64,000 nucleotides of DNA. Origin: Phoronis australis (taxonomy: Eukaryota; Phoronida; Phoronidae). The notes below the pieces were generated by a model. That model was not told the origin of the DNA. It did not search any database and was given only the letters and a program-made list of their open reading frames with translations. The stretch spans positions 824,811 through 888,810 of the forward strand of contig NMRA01000007.1 in the NCBI GenBank assembly GCA_002633005.1, given 5' to 3'. Positions 39,001 through 51,000 of this stretch are shown here, one piece after another. The position numbers were made by a program, and so were the translations under genes. Each line of letters opens with the position of its first letter. Within the stretch, counting starts at the first letter, position 1.

Positions 39001-42000
39001 ATTAATACACTGATATCATTGCAAATTAATACTCTCAAATGAAACAAAGTACCAAACCAAACGATAATGAAAAGGAAAGTGACCCAGTGTAAAAATGAAC
39101 CACAGATCCAGTGGATAAATTTAAACTGTGTACACAACAACCAGTTGTCCACTCTACATCAACCAGGTGCACCACCTACCTCTGATCGTGTCGTGGGAGT
39201 TATCTCCCCTGACCTGCCTGATTCGGTTGAGGGAGACGGACTATTTTCTTTCTTCACAGGCACCGGTAACTGGCGAGGCTTACGGAGAGGAACACTGGTA
39301 CCACCACTAACGAGGCTATTGCTGTTGGAAGTCTCCTGCTGGCTGTAACAGGGCAAAACATGGCATGAAATCAATAATTCAGTGTTGATTGCAGTACTGT
39401 GGACATGAAGTCATTGCTGTTTGCACAATTCCATGGAGCGGAATAATTCAATTTCAGCACAGAAAAGTGCACTGGTTTGGACTGAGATTGGAGTTCTAGT
39501 CCTGGGTTGGGTGGTGAACTATGAACTTTGACATGATGGTCCCTTGACTCATTCATATGAAAATGAAAAAAATAAAATTTCCCTTATCCGCCACAGTGTG
39601 TCCCAAACTGGTGAGATTTTATTGTAAATAACACTTTGTCTCGGTTATTACAGGTGTCACTAGACAGTTCAAGGAATCTTTATTGTCTCAGTCATGTAAT
39701 ATGTAAAAACTCTTACCTTTTCTCAGGACTTGCACTTTCTCTTGTCTTTTTACTGACGGCATTATCTGTACATTCTTCTATACATGGCTGCACAGGCGAG
39801 GTCCCTGTTGGCGTCACCTGAGTTGGAGGGGGCACATCGTCTTCATCATCACTGTCAAATGGATTGGTCAGCTGCTTACGGGTCATCAGTTTTACGGGAG
39901 ATTCGAGTTTCTGAGCCGGGGCTCCTGCAGAGCGTGCGGGCGACTTCTGCTCAGTGGCCATATTCCCCACTCCCTTGTGCATGCTGGTATCACTACCATT
40001 ATTTTGAACACTATGATTGTCCTGTTTATCACCGACCTGCGAGTCTCTCTTACCAGGAGTATCCGGGGAGCCTTTGGTGGCATTGTTGATCAGCTCCCCC
40101 TCTAGGGCTTCAAGGAACTTAGACTCGGGACTTTGTTCCCTAATACTGAATCTATCGGACACCTGTGACATTAATGACGCCGTCCCCGCACTGGTCACAG
40201 ATTCCGCATCAGGAGAATGATTCTTCCGAGAATGGCGGCTGTGGTGCTTCTTACGTCGGCTCCTCTGTTTCACTTCCTTCCCGTACATCTCCTTCGAGAT
40301 CTTCGAATCGAGATCAGTTTCGTGCTCCCCGACAGTATACGTACTTTCACTGGACTTCATGCCTATCTGCTGAATCTCCAGCGTTTGCCCTGTGAAGTAT
40401 GTGCGTAGCTGATACAGGTAAGTCATTACACACAGCTTGTCAGGTACCTTCAGTATGACCATGTCTGACGGCTCTATCACCTTGGGAATGCCCAGGCTGG
40501 CTGCAGCATCAAAAGCCTTCTTATTGTTGTTGTGGATGTCATGAGAAGATAGTGACTTGAAATCTCTGAAAACCAACAAGCAGAGTGGTAAGGAGGGAAG
40601 CACATCAGACTTAATGTTACATGGGCCTCCAGACAAGTGTCCAAATATGGCAAACTTCAGAACATCACATCTCAAAAATGGCTGATTGGATTCGTATGAA
40701 ACTTTCGCATACTATGCTTTAAATACATTGTTCTCCAAAACACTGCTAAAAATCAGCTTTAAAATGTTCCACTTATGCACGAGAGCCTATCAAAAATAGG
40801 ACTTTGGAGGTTTCCATGAAAAAAATTACTAAAAAGACATGGGCGCGCGACTCAATTACTGGCAGATTGGTAAAATGTGAAAAATTAGTCTTCTGGCTTT
40901 CTACTTTCAGAAAATACATATATACTCACAGTTAAATTAATATTGCTGTAGATATTTGGCTAAATGTGAATACTTGTCAATATAGTCCTACATACCCTTA
41001 ATGACAAATCAAGTATTGCATCACAGACAGTGTTCTAGGAAGGACCCCTTTAGTTAACCTGTGTAAACACTCATAGATACATTGCTGTAATGAAGGATTC
41101 CAACAAAGTGACTATCATCTCTATTGGTCCACAATATGTTTCCCCATAAATGATCCTTTAAGTCACAGTGAGGGACCAGCACAAGGCAGATGGCCAACAA
41201 CTGAAGAACTACCTTATAAATATGCAGGAGGAAGACAACACCACAATATGTCTCTGCTGTACAGGCACTCAGTGTAATTTGGCAGCAGCCCTTCCTATAG
41301 ACAAAATTTGTTGAACACACAACAATGTGAACTAATGATGAATTTCAACGATACTCGCCCGAGTTCTCTGTATCTTTGACGTCGTTCGCAGCCCAACAGT
41401 AAAGCAGGCCGCCAAGTGACACATTAGTAAACTAATAACTAAAATGACTGTCTTGAAATACAGCAGCTATTTTAATCATTAGTTTACTTATGTCTCTTGG
41501 TTGACAGCTTCATTTTTGCACTGCAGACAACAATCAAAGATACAGAGAGATTGAGTGAATATCACACTGTTGTGTGTTCAACAAATTTTGCTGTACAAGA
41601 ACATAGACTCACATTAAATCTGGCCTGAACTTGTGAACGATGGCACAGAAGGCAAGACCGTTTCGCCATGAGGTGGTCATATTGGTGACACGGACACCCC
41701 GGTATCCCTTGGTGGTCTCCTTACACCATTCTAACAAGTCTGACAGGGCGTTGGCACCACCGGAGGCTTGTGGTAATGGCTGGAACATGGAGGAAACTTC
41801 TGTGATGATGCGAGGTCATGGAGTAGGTGGTAGGTGGGGAGCTTGGGCACTTTCCTGTACTTATTTGTACAGAGTAAGATAAATCATAAACCTTCACAGT
41901 GTTAATTTATTATACGGAACGCATCTGGAGCACCTTAAAACACTCTAAATCAGCTCATTTTCATGACTTAACTATTGTAGGGGCAGTACTGTGAAAAATA

Positions 42001-45000
42001 CATTCCACCTACAAGTTTTTATCATAACTACTGCACGTTATTTTTTTGGTATTGCACAATGTTTTTATGGTAAGAACCTCTTTGGACTCTTGAGTTTTAA
42101 CCAATGAAACCATATATTTAATTTTGAGCTCCACAGTAAAAAATGAAGACTGCGAAATATCTGCGAGTTTGGCAGAGGAGTTCTCGGGCTGCTTAAAGAG
42201 GAAATGCACAGCATGCTTCCGTAGATCATTCAGGTTTCACATCGGTGGAAGTTAATGCGATCTCACTGAAAGACAAAACATTTAGAAAAAAAACAGAGTT
42301 ACGTGACTACAAATGTCCTGTTATTATTTTGAGTACATACTTATGTTTCTGTGATCATTAAGGATTAAGAAAAATATAATTATGACTTCAAGGGTTCAAA
42401 ATTAATACTTAAAAGATATTTAAAGAAGCATGATCTCAGGTAACAAAACAAGCGAGTTACCTTCAAGAAGACTAACAATTATTTAGGAAACTTATCTTTA
42501 GTATGCTAACCATAACCACACCATAACCACACCATAACCACATCACAACCTATAGGGTGTTAGAGGAGTCAGTGCGGCCCAGTAGGACAAATGTCCGCTG
42601 CCTTTCCTGAAGGCCGTGGATTCATGTTTCACAGGGCCACATTCGTAAACCGTTGAGTCAGGTTTCCAGCTCCTCAGCTCAGTTTTAACACATGAATGTA
42701 TTAATAAAGCACAAAAATGCTTCCAGGTGATCAGTGCAATGGGCCCACATGCACAGCCTGTGTACGTCTGGTACAACGTGTATCAAAATGCCCGCAATTA
42801 TTATATAGTTCATTAGTCTGTGAAGATATTCAGCAGCCCAAAGCTATGAACACTGTATTTATTGTACGTTGCCAATCCAAAAGAATACACAGGAATGTTT
42901 ACAAGGTTAAAACAGCAACACAAATGACATACCTCTGATGGGAACATGTCATCATCATCAATCGCCATTGCACTACAAAAATAACAAATTAAAGTGAAGC
43001 GTCTTACAACATTATGGTAACTGTGCACATGTTTATTTGCAATTGTTACTTACAGGGCCCCCACATTTTGAGAACCAGTTTGATACCCTTTATTCAGTAG
43101 AGAGAACTGGTTCTCAAAATGCAGGGACCCCTGTACGTGACTTCAACTTATTGGTTTTACATGATGAGGAGACTGCCAAGGTGACAGTTTTGAAGCGAGC
43201 TACTTAGTATTAAAGCAGCTATCAAAATGATAAAAATGTGAACTGTCATAATTTCATGATACAGTACAAGCCAAAAATAAACGGGCAAAATTACTGTCTC
43301 ATCAGCATGCCAGCCAATCACATGGCAATTCTACTTGAACTCAGCTGATGTAGAATAACACTTAATATACTGACGACAATGAATTGCGAGACATTTTGTG
43401 CGACTATTGTGGCGTATACTATTCCTAATAATTAAAAGATGATTTCTACTTAAGACCTACCATGATATCAATTTCCTCAACTATAGAATAATCTGATGTA
43501 CAGGGATATTTAGTTTTACCTCTGTTGACTGGAATTATCCGTTTTATCCACACCATCTCGAGGGGACATCTGATCAACGTCACTGGTACTTCCCAAGGTA
43601 ACGTCCGACTCTGATATTTTCCGCTTCGGTGAATCATCAGGGGGTGGTGGCGTACTGGTTGACCTTGGAGGTGTTGCACCGGATGACCTCCGCCCTAACT
43701 TTGGACTGGCAGTGGCAGGGGGTGGAGTGCCTGATGATGAACGACGAGGCAGGCGAGGACTGGCGGAGAATGGTGACACAGACCTGGGGGGTGTCTGTGG
43801 AGGGGTACCTGGTAGTAGAACAGTTGAGTGGTCAGATCAGGAGAAACACAGGAACATTAGGCTTCTGACATCACAATCTAGGACTAAACTGGTGTTCAAA
43901 ATAACCGTTTTCACAGTTTGAACATAACTAGTCGGTAAACCAAACCTTAAACAGGGTTGGAAGACCGTTCATTGAGTTGAGCTGAGTATTGTCTAAAACA
44001 TAATATGGAAATCGAAGAAAGAGCCAAGTCAAAAAACTTTGGTTGTGATTTATGCACATAAATGAGTAGGAATACATCAGTGGACTTACTTTATACCTAC
44101 CCTAAGTTTGAAAAAAATTAACCCACATCAGCAAAATGATTCCCACCTTAGCACAAAATGTCAAGACAGAGCATCAACACATTTTAAGATTAACTTGGTC
44201 CTGAACCAACATGAACTTGCACTTACCCTGTTTCTTGCCCTTCTGGTCTCTCTTGGGTGAGTTTCTCCTGAACTTGGCTGGCAAGGTCATGAACTTGCTC
44301 AGACCTTTCTTACTAGTCTCTTTAGTGGTGTCCTTGGCTTGACCAGCCAGATTCTCATCAGAGACTGACTTGGTGGGACCTGGGTCATCGAAGGGATTGA
44401 GAGATGTGTCAGACGGGTCATAGAAGGGGTTGGACTCGTCCATGGGGTCATCACTGAGGGGGGCGAGATCAGACGGTGGGACTGGAACATAAGACCACAA
44501 CACAAATACGACATGCTCGAACTGAAATAACAACACAGCAAGGCAGCAAATAAATCAACAACAATCAAGGAGAAAAATGTACACGGTAAGATCTCATCAA
44601 TTTAGGACAAAAGAATTGCCAACAATACCATTTTTTGTATTTCAAGATCTGAATGTCCACATTTTAAATTTCTTTTCTGATAATAGGAATGGTACAGAAC
44701 TTGGTATGGCATTAATGCGGTGCTACATATTTTTTATGAAAAAATGAGAAAATAAAGTTTCACCTGTCCACCCCATCTTGTCTTAAATTGGTGAGATTTT
44801 ACCTACGTTAGCAAAGAACAGAATGCTGCTAAGAGTGGAACAACCACAAGTGTCATAAATAGAAACATCTCGCTTGAAAGGTGGAAAAATTGTGAAGTGT
44901 GAGTCGAGTAGAAAGAGCTAATCTATGCACTATGTATCAGACTAGATATGGCGGGTGATTGCAGGCTGTCAACGATGCAATAGCACAGTCCAGTCACGTA

Positions 45001-48000
45001 AGATTAGTAGAGCAACTAACAAGACACAGCAAAATCCTTTTCAGTTTTTTTGTTCTCTGAAGACATAAATGGAAAAGGTGTTTCTGTCATAACTTCACAC
45101 CAGTAAGAAGTCAATGATCAATGCTTTGATTTGGAACTCCACTTAACTTCTACAAAGGCCAACAACCAACTTTGTCCATTGCAGAATGTTGCAGAGATCC
45201 CAAATTTGATTGAGTTTTTGTTATAGGTAAGTATGTGTGGTAGCTATAATTTTGTGACTGTTCCTAACTAAGGAAGATATCTATTTCAGTTATGACAACA
45301 TGCAATACCCGCCAGGGCAATACATGTTAAGGACCTGCTTCTTCAAACGGATTCTCAGGCTCGTCAAATGGATTTGTAGACACTTGAGAGGTCTTGGAAA
45401 GATGGCTACTCGGTGATTCCACAAAAACCTCGTTTGTCGGCTCATCAAAAGGGTTTGTGGATTTCGAGGCTACACTCCCAGATATAGAAGTTGAAATTTC
45501 ACTAGACTGGGTTTTGGATTCGTCAACAGAGGTCAGCGACAAACGTGGCTGTGAAGGACCGTCCTCCTCTCTAAACGGATTGGATTCATCTAGCTCAAGA
45601 CTGTCTTCAAAGGGATTTTTGGCGCCTGACAAAAGCAAATTGAGTGTTGCCGATAAACAGTGCCAGGCCGATGTGCTCTGTGCTTTGTGCCATGCAAATT
45701 AGACAAAATATTATAACCAATAATCTCTCCTCAATCTCGCCCAAAAATAATTGCCACAATTGGAATTTTGCCTTTCAAACGGATGTATAAACTAGTCTTG
45801 TTCAAAATTTTAACCAAACTTTTGTTGTAGGATACGGTAAAAGCTCATCAATATTGCATAAAAGTGTTTGCAAAAATAACTTTTTTCATTTTTCAATAGT
45901 ATTTATGGCTGTGAATGCCTACAAATTTTCAAAACTTTGTCTGATAGTAGCTGTTGTACCATCACAAAACTTGAACATGGAAAAGCATGACAATTTGGTA
46001 CTGCAAACATTGCATGGAAAAATGATGAAAAAAAGAAACTTCACCTGTCAGCCGCGCCTTAAACTGGAGAGATGTTACCACGGTTCTTCACCACAAACAT
46101 CACTAACGATGAAGTTGCTTTTTTATCTCAACTTCTCTTTTTGCTTGACGTACAAATTCACATATCCAAGCTACTACATGCTAAATTGAAGAGCTTTTAC
46201 AACTTACACGGTACACCAACAAAAATGTGCCACAGTCTACGTACCCATCATTGACATACTTCTAGCTTATAGCAAATAAATTGGTAATAGTTACTTACAA
46301 AGGTTCCACATTTCGAGAACCAGTTTTCTCCACTAAATACAGCACATCAAACTGGTTCTCAAAATGTCGGACCCCTGTAAGCGACCATTGCAAAAAATGA
46401 ATGATTAAAGATACCCTTTCCACTTCTTATCAGTCAAAAACTTTTTAAAAGGAAACTGACCACTAACTATCCTAGATTAAACATTTAAAGCGAATGATTG
46501 TTTTCAACACATAATCAAACGTTTTCAAAATAACTAGATCTAAATAATGAATTATTAAAATCAGTTTTGAACTTGTGGTGATGCACCAACAAAATGGCTG
46601 CCAGAGTTGAACAACATTGAGCTTTAGTTTTAGTGAAATGCCAGTAAAATGCAATTAGATTGAGGACTACAATTAAGCATATGTTCCCATTTTACCCATG
46701 CCTCTATGAAAGTCTTTCTGTGTTGTAAACTGGTGAAAGCAGCGGAAATCGTGTCTTTAATAGTCTCACGGTACCTGTTGTATTGAAGCGGGTTTGAATC
46801 CTGGACCCAGACAATATCTACTGTTTGCATATCCCCTCATTCAGTGTAACACAGATGAGCATAGTTTTACTATATTAAAACACATTCAGGCAATACAAGC
46901 AGAAAACAGATCATTCCAGCTACTTAGACTGAGAATTTCACTTGGAAATCAGGCAAAACAGACAAAAATACACTGTATTTAGCTGTCACGACACGGAATT
47001 TCAGGCCCCTTTGGCTGATTGTTTTTGACAAGTATTGTAATTAGTATTACTTTAATTTAAATTGCTAAAAACAGTACCATGTGATTGTCCCCTCCGTGTT
47101 GAGGATGTCAATCATGGGTACACATTTTTATGAACAAATGTGAGTCATTTAATTAAGGCGCCATGTAAATGTTAGCCTCTGGCTAGGTTTTATGTACAAA
47201 AGATTTCATTCAAAAGCTCAGAGAAATATGTTTACTAAGCAAAAGATTTTTTGCAGAAAGTCAACAAAGCGAGTACTTTAAATAAGGTGAAGAGAGTCAA
47301 AAAGTAGAACACACATGCTACTAAGAGTTACACAACTATCACAACAAGTAGTTTACACTAAAATGAAGGGAGGAATACCAGAGACGTGAGGAGACAAGTG
47401 GGTGAATATTTCATACGGGGAACATAGACAAATCAGGGGTTATCTAAGTAATTGCTTCTGGTTGAATATATTTCTTTTTGAAAAAAAATCCTTTTTGAAG
47501 TCATGTAGAATAGTACTAAAATAAACCATATAGAAGATTAAAAATTAGTGAATGCTGATCTCAAACTTCTAATCAAATTGGTAAACCTTTTCTCACATCA
47601 GATTAAACGATAACGATAAAACCTTAGTTCTTATGTACGTTTGTAAAACTTCCAGTTCTATTGAAATGTATGCAACTTAGAAAGGTGAAAACTTTACATC
47701 CCATTAGTAGTCACTTGCAATTTTACAGAGCAAATGCTCGTCTGCACAACATTCACTGAGGATCACTGCAGTAGCTTGAAATGTGCGCGTAATGTTTCTC
47801 AGATACGTAAAACAGAGCTTAAAACTTACTTTCTTGCGTATAGATTGTCAAAGGTGGAATCAAACAAAAACTCTTTGATTACAAATCAATATTTAATCCT
47901 TTCATGTATTGAGAATACCTCTAGCCATATTCCGGTCACCGAATGGATTTCTCTCAAGGTCATCATCAAAGTCATTGAGTAGGCCAAATTGTGAGGCCAT

Positions 48001-51000
48001 CTCATTGATCTTGGCAGCCATGTCTTCGCTCTCCTCCGCCGCGTCCTCGTCAAAGTCGTCCAAGTTGCCAATGTCCGGCCGTCCCATACTCATCAAACTG
48101 GCTATACTCTGCATATCGTCATCCCTGAAAACGGGAAAAAGAAATGTTCATTTTATACGCTTCCTACTCGTACCGCTCTCTTCCTTTTCCACGACTCAGT
48201 TTGCCATGAAGTTTCCAGGGTACCATTTTAATGTTTCCCAAGACCTATTTCTCAAAACAAAAAGTAGGCGCATGACAATTTTTGCCATTGATTTTTGCCC
48301 GAAGCCTAACTGAATGCATGATTAGAAGAATTTATTACCATTTGATGAAATTTTTCATGCATGTAAACTGTTTTTGTAATTTTCCAGGTTTCCAATGATG
48401 AGTGGAAACCATGTTTTAGTTTCTCTAAATAAACATTTCCATTGAAAACTAAGCAATACAGTTGTATTTTAATGCCGTACGCTCAACTTTCAAAATACGT
48501 ACTAGGCAACTTGGCTTGAACGTGTAGAACAGAACAATCTCATCATATTTTATTTTTGAATCGTTTCAATGAAACACATTGAACAATTCATTCACGTGAA
48601 ACACATACCAAGTATAATTGAACAATATTCCTTCTCATGACAAGTAACAACCAGTCATAACTCCCCAACCTTCTGTGACTATGAATACCCTTTCACCCTG
48701 CTGGCATGACAGGAAATTTCCCTACAGTAAAAATTCTCCAGTTTGGGCTGTGAACAAGTTATTAACATTCTTAAGGTAGCAGCTTGACGTACAAAATTTT
48801 AGAAATGAGCAATATTGGCTGTCCCAAATTCAAAAACTACAAAGAAGACGGAAAAATTACCCATTCCGAATTCTGTTGCATCACCAGCAATTTTCAAAAA
48901 TTTTGCCTCAAAACAAAGTGTCCAATATTTGAGAAATATTGTCCCAAATTTCAAAATCAAGAAAATTCCATTTCAGGTTAGCGTTGAGTGCCCCAAGTTT
49001 TAGAAATTTTCCCACATTGGAGAATTTTTATAACTTGTACACAGTTGTCACAACAAGTAATAATCCGTAATGATTTGTCTTGACCACTACTCCACCTGTG
49101 ACAGCGAATTATGCGTGTTTTTGTCAGATTTCTTTACACATACTGTAGGCGTGACATACAAGTAGAACGGAATCATTTTAAACAGACAAATTAAAGCAAC
49201 ATAACTGACCTGAAGCAAAATTAACGTACTAAAATAATAGACATAATAAATCAACTGTTTGATAAAATGTGAAAATTGGAACCTGCTGCGAATGGCCAGT
49301 AGTCCCAGATGAAAACTGAACACAAATATTGGTGAAATAAATGTAGTCATATTACTGTGTCAACGAATGTGCACAATATGATAAAGACTGAAATGATCGC
49401 TTAAATTGGTACAATTCTCCAGTAAGCAATGTAATTTACAGTAGCCCCTTAGCTCAACTGCAAATTGAAATGCAGGCATACATCAGATCTAATGCAACAC
49501 TATAACTAAACTAACGAACTAAACAGACAGTTACAGATGATACAGTAAAAATTCTCCAATATGGGAAAAAAATATGGCAGACCAGAGGCAATTATTTCAT
49601 GTTGTCAAATTTCCCAATAAAAACTAACTTTGCTTTAAGCATGGTTTGTATGGTGTTATAGTAGTGATTACCAAACAATTTTGATTATTTTCAACATTTC
49701 GGTAAGCCTATCAAAATAGAAATATGGCAATTTTAGCCATTATTTTTGTCCCCAATTGAAGAAATTTTATAAACGCGGAACACGCAAACACAACAAACGC
49801 ATAAAGAGAATGGATTTCAAGGAGCTTATAATGCAAACACAGGATTGCAATCAATAAGTACGGGGGCTGTCAACACACCAGATAAACCTTCACTGCCACG
49901 AACGCAGTTACCCATGCAAACGAGACGAAACGACAATCTTTATCCCCAAAGGATCTGCTTGGGCATTCTCTTATTAACAGATTTGTTTTCTCCTGAACAA
50001 CTATAATTTTGTGTCCAGGAGAAAAAATCTGTTCATCAGAAAAGACATGTGATTCACGAGAAAAGAAATGTACTAGGGAAAAATAGAATTGAGGTTCCTG
50101 AGAGCAGAATGTTAGTTCATAAGAAACGGACTGCGTTAATGAAGAATGAATGAAGTTTATGAAAATGCCCGAGCAGACAATAAGGACAGAAGATTATTCA
50201 GTCTGAAGAAAGAGACAAATTGACACACTGAGAACAGAAGAAATTAAAAAGAAGACTAGTATAGAGATAATATGAGAACAATTTTTTTCGAATTATTCAA
50301 GCAACAAGGCGTCTATTTAAAAACGAGACAGTGTCTGCAACAAAGACATGGTATGTCCTGAGTACTATTTCATGAAAAGTGACTTCAGGCTTAAGTCAGA
50401 AATTTTGCCTCGTGTATCCCACAACAATTTATGAAAAATAATGTAATCTCAGTTGAGCAAAGAAAGAAGTGTCAGAGAATATACACAACAGTGACAATTA
50501 ATCAAATAATTCATAAATTATTGCTAAACTGCAACATGGGCGTGCTATTTACAGTAAACAGTAAAAAGAGACAAAACCTGACTTTAAAAGACACTTTCTT
50601 GAAAAACAGGCCACAGGGGTGTACTCTAAATGGCTAACTATGTCAAAGTCCATGCAGAGTAAATGTTGCAAGGAGAGAGGAAGGCTTGTACGGTATGAGT
50701 ATGGTAGGAACAAAACTATGAAATGCCAACAGAACTGGATCGTATCGAATGCGGCTTACGTTAAACCAAAGTAGTTGTCAAGCCTATCTAGTAAAAGCAG
50801 TTATGTGAGATACTGGCATTTGTGAGATGTGCAAATAGACAACAAAATGAACACCTAAATATTTCAAGTAATGTTGAGACGACAAAAATGAACACCTAAA
50901 CACTTACAAAGCTACTTAAAACCCGCCTTCAGTAAACACTTTCAATTCAGACGACTTAATAGTTATACAATTAGTCTCAAACTGTTTCGGACACAGCGTG

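Larger units (their letters stand above)
40566..41612 (-). other. EHBP1 intron 10
   Basis: 1.05 kb, almost wholly repeat: a family C copy (40613-41001) next to a ~300-bp foldback element (41277-41594). The intron separates the two halves of the CH domain. Confidence 0.75.
41780..43519 (-). other. EHBP1 introns 8 and 9
   Basis: 1.7 kb apart from small exon 9. It holds an 11-bp triplicate (42510-42549), a tRNA-like fragment (42562-42625, plus) and a 98-bp hairpin element (43045-43142). Confidence 0.6.
43809..47918 (-). other. EHBP1 introns 5-7
   Basis: Three introns (418 bp, 853 bp and 2.3 kb). Intron 6 contains a 222-bp MITE (44583-44804). Intron 5 contains a 251-bp MITE (45833-46083), a hairpin element (46289-46386) and a tRNA-like B-box (46785-46803). 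Intron 7 shows nothing notable. Confidence 0.6.

Noticed and set aside
39784-40408. Several plus-strand open frames opposite exon 11
   Set aside because: Antisense shadows of the long EHBP1 exon 11, whose minus-strand frame matches the CH domain and linker.
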